A DNA stretch of 32,191 bases from Bradyrhizobium genosp. SA-3 (GCF_004212635.1 NZ_PSRT01000094.1:1-32191); one strand, 5' to 3'; shown: positions 16,957-25,582, counted from the stretch's first letter. Notes: generated by a model from the letters alone, not told the origin. Program-made: numbers and translations.

Positions 16957-18177
16957 ATGACGGATGGTCCGGTGATCATTGTCGGTGCTGGCCATGGCGG
17001 CTACCAGGTCGCGGCATCCCTGCGCCAGGCGGGCTTTTCGCAGCGCATCTGCCTGATCAATGACGAGGCGCATCTGCCTTATCAGCGGCCGCCGCTGTCC
17101 AAGGCCTACATCAAGGGCTCGGCCGGGCCGGAGAGCCTGATGTTCCGCCCCGAGAAGTTTTACCACGACCAGACCATCGAGCTGATCGCCGGCCGCGCGG
17201 TGTCGATCGACCGCGCGGGGCGGAAGCTGCATCTCGCCTCGGGCGAGACGCTGCCTTACGGCCACCTCGTGCTGGCCACAGGCGCGCGCAACCGCCTGCT
17301 CGACCTGCCCAACGCCAATCTGCCCGACGTGAAATATTTGCGCATCCTCGACGAGAGCGAGGCGCTGCGCCAGATCATCCCGTCGAAGACACGCGTCGTG
17401 GTCATCGGCGCCGGCTTCATCGGCCTCGAATTCGCGGCCACCGCGCGGATCAAGGGCCTCGAGGTCGACGTGCTCGAACTCGCCCCACGGGTGATGGCGC
17501 GCGCGGTGACGGCGGAGGTCTCGGAGTATTTTCAGGCGCGGCATCGCGAGGCCGGCATCCGCATTCACCTCGGTGTGCAGGCAACCAGCATCGAAGCGGA
17601 GGGCGGCAAGGTCACCGGCGTCTCCTTGAGCGACGGTCGGCATCTGCCTGCCGACCTCGTCGTGGTCGGCGTCGGCGTGCTGCCGAATATCGAGCTCGCG
17701 GCGGAGGCGGGGCTGCCCGTTGCCGCCGGCATCATCGTCGACGAATATCTCGCGACGGCTGATCCCAATATCTCCGCGATCGGTGATTGCGCGCTGTTCG
17801 CAAGCTCGCGCTTCGGCGGCTCGCTGCGGCTGGAATCGGTGCAGAACGCCACCGATCACGCCCGCTGCCTCGCGGCGCGGCTGACCGGCGACCGAAAGCC
17901 CTACGACGGCCATCCCTGGTTCTGGAGCGACCAGGGCGAGGACAAGCTCCAGATCGCCGGCCTCACCACCGGCTACGACCGCGTCGTGCTGCGCGGCGAT
18001 CCCGCCAAGAAGGCGTTCTCGGCGTTCTGCTACCATGGCGACAAGCTGCTCGGCATCGAATCGATCAACCGCGCCGGCGACCACATGTTCGGCCGCCGCT
18101 TGCAGGCCATGGATCGCTCGATCACGCCGGAGCAGGCCGCCGATGAGAGTTTTGACCTGAAGAGCGCGCTGGCTTGA
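16957..18177 (+). CDS. FAD/NAD(P)-dependent oxidoreductase, ferredoxin-reductase-like
   Basis: A 406-residue flavoprotein. The first nucleotide motif is VIIVGAGHGGYQVAASLR (FAD), followed by LPYQRPPLSKAY; the second, VVVIGAGFIGLEFAAT, binds NAD(P)H. ATGAR and AIGDCALF are the conserved FAD-contact motifs, and the C-terminal domain has HPWFWSDQ. This is the reductase type that serves [2Fe-2S] ferredoxins of cytochrome P450 or Rieske oxygenases (rhodocoxin/putidaredoxin reductase-like). No ferredoxin, P450 or oxygenase is in the window, so its partner is unknown. ATG 16957 starts the family-typical N-terminus; no clear ribosome binding site is seen. An in-frame extension upstream to 16834 is not convincing. 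Confidence 0.9.
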   Translation: MTDGPVIIVGAGHGGYQVAASLRQAGFSQRICLINDEAHLPYQRPPLSKAYIKGSAGPESLMFRPEKFYHDQTIELIAGRAVSIDRAGRKLHLASGETLPYGHLVLATGARNRLLDLPNANLPDVKYLRILDESEALRQIIPSKTRVVVIGAGFIGLEFAATARIKGLEVDVLELAPRVMARAVTAEVSEYFQARHREAGIRIHLGVQATSIEAEGGKVTGVSLSDGRHLPADLVVVGVGVLPNIELAAEAGLPVAAGIIVDEYLATADPNISAIGDCALFASSRFGGSLRLESVQNATDHARCLAARLTGDRKPYDGHPWFWSDQGEDKLQIAGLTTGYDRVVLRGDPAKKAFSAFCYHGDKLLGIESINRAGDHMFGRRLQAMDRSITPEQAADESFDLKSALA

Positions 18178-18181
18178 GTCT

Positions 18182-18331
18182 CTTCTCCCTCGCCCCGCTT
18201 GCGGGGAGAGGGTCGGGGTGAGGGGCTCTATCGGCGTATGCACTGGCAGCTGGGCTCGCGGAGACTCCCCCTCACTCGGATTGCATCTTCGATGCAATCC
18301 GACCTCTCCCCGCAAGCGGGGCGAGGCGAAG
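18182..18331. repeat. Inverted pair of palindromic repeats (family D) with a nested hairpin
   Basis: Left half 18182-18226 has TCCCTCGCCCCGCTTGCGGG and its partner strand. The right half carries the inverse, CCCCGCAAGCGGGGCGAGG, near 18308-18327. Between them CGGATTGCAT and ATGCAATCCG form a separate hairpin at 18278-18302. It separates two convergent genes and may stop transcription from both sides. Confidence 0.8.
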
Positions 18332-18344
18332 AAAGCGCTCCGTC

Positions 18345-19253
18345 TTACAAGACCGCAGCCACTTCCTTTGCCGTCGGCATCGACGGCCCGGCGCCCATCC
18401 GCTGCACGCTGATCGAAGCGGCGGCGTTGGCAAAGGTGAGCGCGTCGCGCAAGGGCGTGCCATCGGCGAGGCGCGCCGCGAGCGCGCCGACGAAGCAGTC
18501 GCCGGCACCGGTGGTGTCGATCGCCTGCACTGCGCGCCCCGGCACCGAAATCTCCTCGCGCCCCGCCAGCGCGAGCAAGCCGTGCCTGCCGAGCGTGACG
18601 CAGATGGTCTGGTCCGGCCGTGCCTGAAGCTGCCGTGCCACCTCGATGATCCGCGCGGCCTCGTCGCCGTCGGAGAGCTCGGTGCCGGCGAGGAAGCCGA
18701 GCTCGGTCTCGTTCAGCACGAGGATGTCGACCAGCGCGAGCAGCTCGCTGGGCATGCTTTGCGCCGGCGCCGGGTTGAGCAGCGTCGTGGCTCCGGCGGC
18801 GCGTGCCCGCTGGAAGAACGCGGCAATCGCCGGCAGCGGAATTTCGAACTGGCTGACCGCGATGTCGCCCTCCAGCAGCGGCACGACGCTGACGTCATCG
18901 GCGTCGACCAATGCGTTGGCGCCCGGGATGACGACGATGGTGTTGTCGGCCTCCGCCACCGTGATGATGGCCGTGCCAGTGTGCGCGTCAGTCGTCTCCT
19001 GGAGATAGCCGAGATCGATGCCCTGACTGCGCAGGAAAACCTTAAGCTCAGCTCCGAAGGAATCCTTTCCCAACCGCCCGATCAGCGTGGTCCTGGCACC
19101 GAGCCGCGACGCCGCCACCGCCTGGTTCGCGCCCTTGCCGCCCGGGAAATACAGCACCTGGCGGCCGGCGACGGTCTCGCCGACCTTGGGATGGCGATCG
19201 GCCGTCGCCACCACATCCATGTTGATGCTGCCGGCGACGAACACGCGCCCCAT
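18345..19253 (-). CDS. rbsK: Ribokinase
   Basis: A 302-residue PfkB-family kinase of the ribokinase branch: VAGSINMDVVATADRHPK at the start, the substrate motif FPGGKGANQAVAASRLGA (about 36-53), NPAPAQSMP and LVLNETE in the middle, and the nucleotide/anion-hole motif DTTGAGDCFVGALAARL near 243-259, with Asp248 as catalytic base. It phosphorylates D-ribose or a similar pentose at the 5-hydroxyl with ATP. The start at ATG 19253 follows a GAAGGG site. It lies 14 bases after a second PfkB kinase gene on the same strand, so they are probably cotranscribed. No ribose transporter is nearby. Confidence 0.9.
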   Translation of the reverse strand: MGRVFVAGSINMDVVATADRHPKVGETVAGRQVLYFPGGKGANQAVAASRLGARTTLIGRLGKDSFGAELKVFLRSQGIDLGYLQETTDAHTGTAIITVAEADNTIVVIPGANALVDADDVSVVPLLEGDIAVSQFEIPLPAIAAFFQRARAAGATTLLNPAPAQSMPSELLALVDILVLNETELGFLAGTELSDGDEAARIIEVARQLQARPDQTICVTLGRHGLLALAGREEISVPGRAVQAIDTTGAGDCFVGALAARLADGTPLRDALTFANAAASISVQRMGAGPSMPTAKEVAAVL

Positions 19254-19267
19254 GACACACCCTTCCG

Positions 19268-20161
19268 CTAGACCCTGACCTCGAATTCGTGCCTGACCTT
19301 GGCGATGTCGACGAGCGTCGGCAAGCCGGCCTCGTTGCCGAGGCGCTGGATCTTGTAGGTCGAGGCGGCGCGGGCAAAATCAAAATGCTCGCGCCAGCTT
19401 TTGCCGGGATGGGCGAGGTAGGAATAGACATAGGCGCCGTGGAAGACGTCGCCGGCGCCGTTGGTGTCGATCACGCGCTCGCGCGGGATCGGCATCGCCG
19501 GCATCACCTGCACCGTCCCGGTCTCGTCATACCAGAGCAGGCCCTTCTCGCCCATGGTGACGCCGCCGATCTTGCAGCCGCGGCTCTTGAGGTAATCGAG
19601 CATCTTCTCCGGCGTCAGGTCCATCTGCTCGCACAGCCGCTCGGCGACGATGGCGACGTCGATATATTCCAGCAGCTCGTGGGTGTTGGTGCGCAGCCCG
19701 CCGCCGTCGAGCGAGGTTAAAATGCCGGCCTCGCGGCAGACCTTGGCGTAATGGATTGCCGCATCCGGCTGGTGGCCGTCGACATGCAGCGCGCGGCAAC
19801 CGCCGAGATTGAGCATCGGGAACGGATGGATGTGCTCGTCGTCGCGGCAACGGACGATGGCGCGCTTGCCGTCTTTCGGCATGATGAAGGAGAGCGAGGA
19901 CTGCTTCACCTTCCGCGCGTGCAGCGAGATCGCGTATTTCGCGCACATGTCCTGGAACATGCGCCCCAGCCAGTCATTGGCGGCGGTGGCGATGAGGTCG
20001 GGCACGACGCCGAGCTTGGCGCAGCAGAACGCCGCCGTCACCGCGTTGCCGCCGAAGGAAACCGCGTAGTCCGAAGCCACGTGCTTCTCATCGCCGGTCG
20101 GCATGTGGTCGGTGATGAAGACGACGTCGATATAAGTCTGTCCGATGAAGAGAGCCTGCAT
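19268..20161 (-). CDS. PfkB-family sugar kinase, substrate unknown
   Basis: A 297-residue ribokinase-superfamily kinase, clearly different from the ribokinase next to it. The N-terminus reads ALFIGQTYIDVVFITDHMPT; the substrate region is VSFGGNAVTAAFCCAKLG instead of the GGKGANQA form, and the C-terminal catalytic motif is DTNGAGDVFHGAYVYSYL, with the base Asp in GAGD. The middle carries MPKDGKRAIVRCRDDEH. In rhizobia such kinases act on sugars or sugar derivatives not covered by ribokinase; I cannot say which one. It is the first gene of the two-kinase operon and is divergent from the VOC protein gene. Confidence 0.88.
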   Translation of the reverse strand: MQALFIGQTYIDVVFITDHMPTGDEKHVASDYAVSFGGNAVTAAFCCAKLGVVPDLIATAANDWLGRMFQDMCAKYAISLHARKVKQSSLSFIMPKDGKRAIVRCRDDEHIHPFPMLNLGGCRALHVDGHQPDAAIHYAKVCREAGILTSLDGGGLRTNTHELLEYIDVAIVAERLCEQMDLTPEKMLDYLKSRGCKIGGVTMGEKGLLWYDETGTVQVMPAMPIPRERVIDTNGAGDVFHGAYVYSYLAHPGKSWREHFDFARAASTYKIQRLGNEAGLPTLVDIAKVRHEFEVRV

Positions 20162-20380
20162 TGCTTGTCCGTGATGCGCTTGTGGTCCCGGCCGGCGCGC
20201 CTACTCTAACACCGGTTCCGCCGAGGGATCGCTGAAAATATTCGCAAGGCTGCCGCCCGAAGCGCTTGAGGTCAGCATAGTGGGGGAATACGACCATGAC
20301 AGGGAAATGCCAAGCCCGGACAAACGCCGTTTTTCGGCCCATGGTTCCGGGTCGACAAGGGGCGGTCAAAAGGGGGGAAG

Positions 20381-21229
20381 ATGATCACCGGCCTCGATCA
20401 CGTCGTCGCTCTGGTCAGGGATATCGGTGCGGCCAAGGCGGCCTATCAGACGCTGCTCGCCCGCGCGCCGGTCTGGCAGAATTCCGGCGAGGGCGCTGAC
20501 CGGGTGCTGTTCACCCTGGACAACATGACGATCGAATTGATGGCGCCGAGCGGATTCAGCGTCAGCGCCGACCGCATGCGCGCGCTGCTCGACGACCAGG
20601 AGGGCATGCTCGCCAGCCTGTGCTTTCGTGTCGCAGACATGAGCAAGATGCACCGCCGGCTGGAGCGCGTGGCCCTGAGGCCGGATCCGGTCGCCGAGGT
20701 CGAAAGCAGCGATGCCGCATCCGATGCGGTGCTGCACTGGAAGCGCACGCGTGCCGCCACGGAGCTCACGCGCGGCGTGCGCATGTTCTTCCTCGAGCTC
20801 GCCGACGAGCGTCCCAAGTCGGTCGCGACGGACATCGCACCGATCGACGCGCTTGATCACGTCGTGATCACGACGGAGGATTCCGAGCGCGCCGCCGCGC
20901 TCTATGGCGCGCGGCTCGGGCTCGATCTGGCGCTCGACCGCTCCCACCAGGATTGGGGCCAGCTGATGTTCTTCCGCTGCGGCGATCTCATCGTCGAGGT
21001 GGTGCGCCGCCCGGTGGCGGGTGGCGATCCCACGCATGACCGGCTCTGGGGCCTGAGCTGGCGCGTCGCCGACATCGACGCCAGCCGCGCCCGCCTGATC
21101 GCTGGCGGCCTCGACGTCTCCGAGGTCCGCAACGGCCGCAAGCCGGGCACGAGGGTGATGACGGTGCGGAACGGCACCTGCGGCATCCAGACCGTGCTGC
21201 TGGAGCGTTCGCCGAAGCCGGTGGAGTAG
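20381..21229 (+). CDS. VOC-family protein with two glyoxalase-like modules
   Basis: A 282-residue protein made of two vicinal-oxygen-chelate modules. The first (about 1-85) begins ITGLDHVVALVRDIGAAKAA and has IELMAPSG; the second (about 155-275) begins IDALDHVVITTEDSERAAAL and has LIVEVVRRP. The His in each LDHVV and the Glu in IEL or VEV are candidate metal ligands, as in glyoxalases, extradiol dioxygenases and epimerases. A good GGGGGGAAG site precedes ATG 20381. The reaction is unknown. It is divergent from the PfkB kinase genes. The 219-bp space between them (20162-20380) shows no repeat or clear promoter boxes. Confidence 0.85.
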   Translation: MITGLDHVVALVRDIGAAKAAYQTLLARAPVWQNSGEGADRVLFTLDNMTIELMAPSGFSVSADRMRALLDDQEGMLASLCFRVADMSKMHRRLERVALRPDPVAEVESSDAASDAVLHWKRTRAATELTRGVRMFFLELADERPKSVATDIAPIDALDHVVITTEDSERAAALYGARLGLDLALDRSHQDWGQLMFFRCGDLIVEVVRRPVAGGDPTHDRLWGLSWRVADIDASRARLIAGGLDVSEVRNGRKPGTRVMTVRNGTCGIQTVLLERSPKPVE

Positions 21230-21247
21230 GGAGCCGGTCTTTCCACC

Positions 21248-21335
21248 CGTCATTGCGAGCGAAGCGAAGCAATCCAGAATCCCTCCGCGGTGGCAGTCTG
21301 GATTGCTTCGTCGCAAGGGCTCCTCGCAATGACGG
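21248..21335. repeat. Palindromic repeat family B (copy 2)
   Basis: Starts CGTCATTGCGAGCGAAGC and ends CTCGCAATGACGG, its inverse. The inner pair GCAATCCAGA / TCTGGATTGC gives a second stem. It lies between the VOC gene and the TetR gene. Confidence 0.88.
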
Positions 21336-21383
21336 CTTCCTCGTGCTACACGCTGACCTGAGAGCACCCAGCGAGCAACCGGT

Positions 21384-22091
21384 TTGGCGAAGGCAAAGCG
21401 AACTCTGAAATGGCAGCGCGACCCCGAGGGGATGCGGCTGCGCATTCTCGAAGCCGCCAAGCAGGAATTCTCCGCCCACGGGCTCGCCGGCGCGCGCGTC
21501 GACCGCATCGCCGCCAAGGCCGGCGCCAACAAGCGCATGCTGTACTACCACGTCGGCAACAAGGACGAGCTCTATCTCGCCGTGCTCGAAGGCGCCTATG
21601 ACAAGATCCGCAGCGAGGAGCGCGGGCTCGACCTCGAACATCTCGATCCGCCCGAGGCGATCCGGCGGCTGATCGAGTTCACCTGGAATTACTTCCTGCG
21701 CAATCCCGAATTCCTGTCGCTGCTCCAGACCGAGAACCTCGCGCGCGCAAAGCACCTGAAGAAGTCGACCAAGGTCAAGTCGATGCACTCGCCCTTCGTC
21801 GAGATGATCCGCACCGTGGTGCGCCGCGGCGTCGACAGCGGCGACTTTCAGGTCGCGGTCGATCCGGTGCAGCTCTATATCTCGATCGCGGGACTCTGCT
21901 TCTTCTACCTCTCCAACTCGGCGACGCTCAGCGTGATCTTCGGCCGCGATCTGCTCGCCAAGGACGCCAAGGACGAGCGCCTCGCCCACATGGTCGGCCT
22001 CGTGCTCGCCGCCCTGACGGGGCAGTCCGCCGCGCTGTTCGAGCTCGCCAAGGCGCCGAAGTCGCGTGCGAGCGTGGTGCAGACGGTTTAG
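21384..22091 (+). CDS. TetR-family transcriptional regulator
   Basis: A 235-residue regulator. The DNA-binding domain spans about 17-65: RLRILEAAKQEFSAHGLAGA, VDRIAAKAGANKRMLYYHVG and NKDELYLAVLEGAYD, the TetR signature. The C-terminal half is the helical ligand domain. No ATG gives a full domain: an in-frame stop lies at 21354-21356 and the first possible start is TTG 21384. Starting at ATG 21432 would cut into the first helix, so TTG is preferred. It lies upstream of the ABC importer and catabolic operon, on the same strand but ~416 bases away, and is the best candidate for its control. The ligand is unknown. Confidence 0.88.
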   Translation: MAKAKRTLKWQRDPEGMRLRILEAAKQEFSAHGLAGARVDRIAAKAGANKRMLYYHVGNKDELYLAVLEGAYDKIRSEERGLDLEHLDPPEAIRRLIEFTWNYFLRNPEFLSLLQTENLARAKHLKKSTKVKSMHSPFVEMIRTVVRRGVDSGDFQVAVDPVQLYISIAGLCFFYLSNSATLSVIFGRDLLAKDAKDERLAHMVGLVLAALTGQSAALFELAKAPKSRASVVQTV

Positions 22092-22146
22092 CGCTGCGGT
22101 TCGCACGCTGGTCGACGTCGCGCCCGCTGTTTCCTCAATCTCCGCT

Positions 22147-22326
22147 GTCATCGCCCGCCTTGTGCGCAGTTGCGCACTGGGGCGGGCAATCCAGTATTCC
22201 AGAGGCGGTTGAGATTGAATCGATAAGCCGCGGCGTACTGGATTCCCGCTTTCGCGGGGAATGACACCGAGAGTGCGGCGCGAATATGCCTCCTCATCGT
22301 CGTCCCGGCGAAGGCCGGGACCCATA
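22147..22326. repeat. Two palindromic repeats in the TetR-ABC gap (one unique element, one family A half)
   Basis: First, at 22147-22264, an imperfect palindrome whose ends are GTCATCGCCCGCC and GGGGAATGAC, with inner GCGCAGTTGCGC and GGATTCCCGC segments. Second, at 22297-22326, a single family A copy; a degraded partner may follow near 22349-22372. No gene is seen in 22092-22507 apart from these and the promoter candidate. Confidence 0.7.
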
Positions 22327-22443
22327 CCGCGTGAACTCTCGGCTGTGTTTAGTGCCAATCCCGAACGACCAGCCTTCGGTTTGGCGAGCTGCATGATCCC
22401 AAACGCCCGGAACCGCCGCCGCAAAACGTCACAGGGAAGGGGC

Positions 22444-22472
22444 TGGACAGTATTTATCCAACGGGTTAATTT
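22444..22472 (+). promoter_or_regulatory. Candidate promoter of the ABC-importer/catabolic operon
   Basis: TGGACA at 22444-22449 and TAATTT at 22467-22472 with exactly 17 bases between make a sigma-70-like promoter 36 bases before the permease start. TGGA (22444-22447) and TCCA (22457-22460) form a small inverted repeat overlapping the -35 box, a possible regulator site. This is pattern reading only. Confidence 0.5.
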
Positions 22473-22507
22473 CTCCCCGCAACGAACAAGAATGCCGGGA
22501 GTGAGAC

Positions 22508-23317
22508 GTGGCTGAGTTGAAGCCGCAGAGTGCGGTGTCCAAGATGCTGAATGCGGCCTGGGTTCGGCCGCTCTTGTTCCTGGTCTTCATCGTGGTTGCC
22601 TGGGATCTCGCCATCCGCCTGTTCAAGATTCCCGCCTACCAGATCCCATCGCCGGCCGATGTCGTCGCCGTGCTGCGCACCGAATGGCCGGAACTCTTGC
22701 GCCAGTCGTGGCCGACCACCTATGCGACCGTGTGCGGCTTCCTGCTCTCGGCGCTGTTCGGCATTCCCGTCGCCATGCTGATCGCGGGGTCGAAGACGGT
22801 GGAGAGCTATGTCTATCCGCTGCTGGTGTTCTCGCAGTCCGTGCCGAAGATCGCGATCGCGCCGCTGTTCGTGGTGTGGTTCGGCTTCGGCATCATCCCG
22901 AAGGTGATCTCGGCCTTCCTGCTCGGCTTCTTCCCGGTGGTGGTCTCGGCCGTGCAAGGCTTCAAGTCGGTCGATCCTGATATGGTCGATCTCGCCCGCG
23001 CCATGCAGGGCAGCCGCTTTCAGGTGTTTCGCGCGGTAAACCTGCCGCATGCGCTGCCGGCTATCTTCTCTGGTCTCAAAGTCTCGGTGACGCTTGCCGT
23101 GGTCGGCGCCGTCGTCGGCGAGTTCGTCGGCTCCAATTCCGGCATCGGCTACGTGATGCAACGCTCGATCGGCACGTTCGATCTGCCGACGATGTTCGCA
23201 GCCCTCGTGATCCTGGCGCTGCTCGGCGTGGTCCTGTTCTGGGTCGTGGACCGCATCGAGAAGCTCATCATCCCCTGGCATGTCAGCCAGCGCGAAGACG
23301 TGATTTTCGCCTCTTAA
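22508..23317 (+). CDS. ABC transporter permease, SsuC/TauC/ThiX type
   Basis: A 269-residue inner-membrane permease with about six hydrophobic segments: LLFLVFIVVAWDLAIRLF near the start, then around 72-92, 100-125, 128-145, 198-215 and 235-252. The cytoplasmic coupling (EAA) loop reads LARAMQGSRFQVFRAVNLPH followed by ALPAIFSGLK, as in nitrate/sulfonate/taurine and thiamine-precursor importers. GTG 22508 after GGGAG is the start. It is the first gene of a seven-gene same-strand series: permease, binding protein, ATPase, enolase-like, Gfo/Idh, DUF993, TIM barrel. The substrate is unknown; the family is used for small compounds of very varied chemistry. Confidence 0.93.
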   Translation: MAELKPQSAVSKMLNAAWVRPLLFLVFIVVAWDLAIRLFKIPAYQIPSPADVVAVLRTEWPELLRQSWPTTYATVCGFLLSALFGIPVAMLIAGSKTVESYVYPLLVFSQSVPKIAIAPLFVVWFGFGIIPKVISAFLLGFFPVVVSAVQGFKSVDPDMVDLARAMQGSRFQVFRAVNLPHALPAIFSGLKVSVTLAVVGAVVGEFVGSNSGIGYVMQRSIGTFDLPTMFAALVILALLGVVLFWVVDRIEKLIIPWHVSQREDVIFAS

Positions 23318-23391
23318 GTATTTTCAGGCTCTGAAGTGAAGCAACGAGCGGCCACTAACGGTCGACGCCATAAGGGCAAGGGAGAGTGACA

Positions 23392-24384
23392 ATGAAGCGA
23401 TGGATAGGAGTCGTCTCGGCAACGCTGATGGTGTTTGCGGCGATGCCGGCACAAGCGGCCGACAAGGTCGTGCTGATGCTGAACTGGTACGTCTATGGCG
23501 AGCACGCGCCGTTCTATTACGGCAAGGCCAAGGGCATCTACGCCGCCGAAGGCATCGACCTCGAAATCCAGGAAGGCCGCGGCTCGGCTGCGACCACGCA
23601 GGCGGTCGCCGCCAAGACTGCGGACTTCGGCTATGTCGACGTGCCCACCATGATGCGCGCCGCAATCAAGGGTGCGCCGGTGGTTGCGACCGGCGTGCTG
23701 CTGCAGACCAGCCCGATGTCCGCGATGGGCTTGGTCGACAAGAACATTAGGAAGCCCGAGGACATCAAGGGCAAGACGGTCGCGATCACGCCGGCCGATT
23801 CCATGACCCAGATCTGGCCGCTGTTCCTGAAGAAGACCGGCTTGAAGGAGAGCGACTTCAAAACCGTTGCCGGCGACGGCCAGACCAAGCTCAACGCCGT
23901 CATCAATGGCCAGGCTGATCTCCTGCTCGGCTACGTCATGGACCAGTCGATGAAGATCAAGGACGCCACCGGCAAGGACGTCTATCCGATCAAGTTCGCC
24001 GACTACGGCATCAACATGGTTTCGTCAGGCATCATCGCCAACACCGACTATGTGAAGGCCAATGCCGATCTGGTCCGCCGCTTCATGTCGGCGACGACCA
24101 AGGCGGTCGAAGCCGCGGAGAAGGAGCCGAAGGCCGCGGCGCAGTCGATCCTCGATGCCAACCCAAAGGGCGGCAAGATCGATACGCTGACCCAGGGTTT
24201 TGAGCTGACCATCCCGCTCTACCGGACCGCGGAGACCAAGAGCAAGCGGCCGTTCCAGGTCACCGACCAGAACATGACCGAGACCGTCAATCTGCTGGTC
24301 GAATATGGCGGCCTCGACGCCAAGGCCAAGGAGAACCCGAAGGCATTCTACACCAACGACTATCTGCCGAAGAGTGGCTCGTGA
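23392..24384 (+). CDS. ABC transporter substrate-binding protein, NMT1/SsuA/ThiY type
   Basis: A 330-residue periplasmic protein. The signal peptide is MKRWIGVVSATLMVFAAMPA with cleavage after AQA. The mature part begins ADKVVLMLNWYVYGEHAPFY, then GIYAAEGIDLEIQEGRGSAA and KTADFGYVDVPTMMRAA, the NMT1/ThiY-like pattern of two Venus-flytrap lobes. The binding pocket contains aromatic residues (NWYVYGEHAPFYY) in the place where ThiY-like proteins hold a ring. ATG 23392 is well spaced from GGAGAG; an in-frame GTG at 23386 is a less likely start. It delivers ligand to the permease encoded just upstream. The ligand should be the substrate of the enzymes that follow. Confidence 0.93.
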   Translation: MKRWIGVVSATLMVFAAMPAQAADKVVLMLNWYVYGEHAPFYYGKAKGIYAAEGIDLEIQEGRGSAATTQAVAAKTADFGYVDVPTMMRAAIKGAPVVATGVLLQTSPMSAMGLVDKNIRKPEDIKGKTVAITPADSMTQIWPLFLKKTGLKESDFKTVAGDGQTKLNAVINGQADLLLGYVMDQSMKIKDATGKDVYPIKFADYGINMVSSGIIANTDYVKANADLVRRFMSATTKAVEAAEKEPKAAAQSILDANPKGGKIDTLTQGFELTIPLYRTAETKSKRPFQVTDQNMTETVNLLVEYGGLDAKAKENPKAFYTNDYLPKSGS

Positions 24385-24400
24385 GCGACAAATTTCCGCT

Positions 24401-24518
24401 GTCGACCCGGCGAAAGCCGGGACCCATAACCACCGGCCACGCTTGTTGCGGACGGTCTCTACCCGCGTGCCCAAACGCGCCGGCACGGCGTATGGGTCCC
24501 GGCTTTCGCCGGGACGAC
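24401..24518. repeat. Inverted pair of palindromic repeats (family A), inside the operon
   Basis: Left copy 24401-24428, right copy 24491-24518 in opposite orientation, ~62 bp apart. It lies between the binding protein and ATPase genes of one transporter and ends ~17 bases before the ATPase start codon. A long hairpin in the transcript here could shield or stop it and so set subunit ratios. Confidence 0.88.
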
Positions 24519-24535
24519 GGGGGGAGAGGGCTGCG

Positions 24536-25381
24536 ATGAACCCTGCGAGCAAACCGATCGATGTGCAGCCGGCCGCGCATCTGAGACTGGTGAGCGACCG
24601 GGCTGCCGGCGACGCGTCGGGCATCAAACTGTCCGGCGTGTCCAAGACCTACCGGACGCGCGACGGCGATGTGCCGTCGCTGCGGCCGCTCGATTTCCAC
24701 ATCAACGACGGCGAGTTCTTCGTCGTGGTCGGCCCAAGCGGTTGCGGCAAGTCCACGCTGCTCAAGCTGATCTCGGGATTGCTGCCGCCGACCACGGGCG
24801 AGGTCCTGGTCGAGGGCGAGAAGGTGACGAAGCCGCACGGCAATGTCGGTATCGTGTTCCAGAACGCGCTGCTGCTGCCCTGGCGCAATATCCTCAACAA
24901 CGTGATGCTGCCGATCGACATGAAGCGGCTGCCGCGGCAGGAATATCTCGATCGCGCCAAGTCGCTGCTGAAGCTGGTCGGGCTCGAAGGCTTCGAGAAG
25001 AAGCTGCCGTGGCAGCTTTCCGGCGGCATGCAGCAGCGCGCCTCGATCTGCCGCGCACTGGTGCACGATCCCAAGATCATGCTGATGGACGAGCCGTTCG
25101 GCGCGCTCGATGCGCTGACGCGCGAGCGCATGAACGTCGAATTGATGCGGATCCAGCGCGAGACGAAGAAGACGGTGCTGTTGATCACGCACTCGATTCC
25201 GGAGGCCGTGTTCCTCGCCGACCGAGTGCTGGTCATGACCGAGCGTCCCGGTGCGGTCGCCGCGATCTACGACGTGCCGCTGCCCCGCCCGCGCTCGCTC
25301 GACGTGATGGCTGATCCTGTCTTCACCGAGCTTGTGCAACGCATCCGCAAGCATTTCTTCTCACAAGGGGCGTTGGACTGA
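24536..25381 (+). CDS. ABC transporter ATP-binding protein, SsuB/TauB type
   Basis: A 281-residue ATPase. Walker A is GPSGCGKST (66-74), the Q-loop lies in GIVFQNALLLPWRNI, the signature is QLSGGMQQRAS, Walker B is IMLMDEPFGALDALT, and the switch His is in LLITHSIPEA. These match the nitrate/sulfonate/taurine importer class and its partners on either side. ATG 24536 follows a GGGGGGAGAGGG site; longer frames upstream only read through the palindromic repeat. The ~28-residue N-terminal extension before IKLSGVSKTY is not part of the domain. It powers uptake by the upstream permease and binding protein. Confidence 0.94.
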   Translation: MNPASKPIDVQPAAHLRLVSDRAAGDASGIKLSGVSKTYRTRDGDVPSLRPLDFHINDGEFFVVVGPSGCGKSTLLKLISGLLPPTTGEVLVEGEKVTKPHGNVGIVFQNALLLPWRNILNNVMLPIDMKRLPRQEYLDRAKSLLKLVGLEGFEKKLPWQLSGGMQQRASICRALVHDPKIMLMDEPFGALDALTRERMNVELMRIQRETKKTVLLITHSIPEAVFLADRVLVMTERPGAVAAIYDVPLPRPRSLDVMADPVFTELVQRIRKHFFSQGALD

Positions 25382-25421
25382 AGTCATGGGATACGTCGGT
25401 CGCGACCACCAAGCCGGTGCG

Positions 25422-25541
25422 CTCCCTCCCCCGCCTGCGGGGGAGGGCTGGGGAGAGGGTGTCTTCGCTGGCAAGATTCCCCAAGAGGATAGAACCCTCA
25501 CCCGGCGCTTCGCGCCGACCTCTCCCGCAAGCGGGAGAGGT
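25422..25541. repeat. Inverted pair of palindromic repeats (family D), inside the operon
   Basis: Left half CTCCCTCCCCCGCCTGCGGG plus GGAGGG; right half CTCTCCCGCAAGCGGGAGAG; the two halves are further linked by GGGGAGAGGGTG and CCCTCACCC. It fills most of the gap between the ATPase and the enolase-like gene. Confidence 0.8.
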
Positions 25542-25582
25542 GAACCGCGCCCGTGGCCATACTTCCGGAGCCAAGTAGCACC

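Noticed and set aside
16924..18315. 463-codon minus-strand open frame opposite the flavoprotein
   Set aside because: Shadow frame with biased composition, runs through a palindromic repeat; the plus strand encodes both nucleotide-binding motifs.
20988..22424. 478-codon minus-strand open frame across VOC, TetR and repeats
   Set aside because: It crosses two real plus-strand genes and palindromic repeats; composition is that of a shadow.
24305..24535. N-terminal extension of the ABC ATPase
   Set aside because: It reads through the end of the binding protein gene and a family A repeat; ATG 24536 has the ribosome site.
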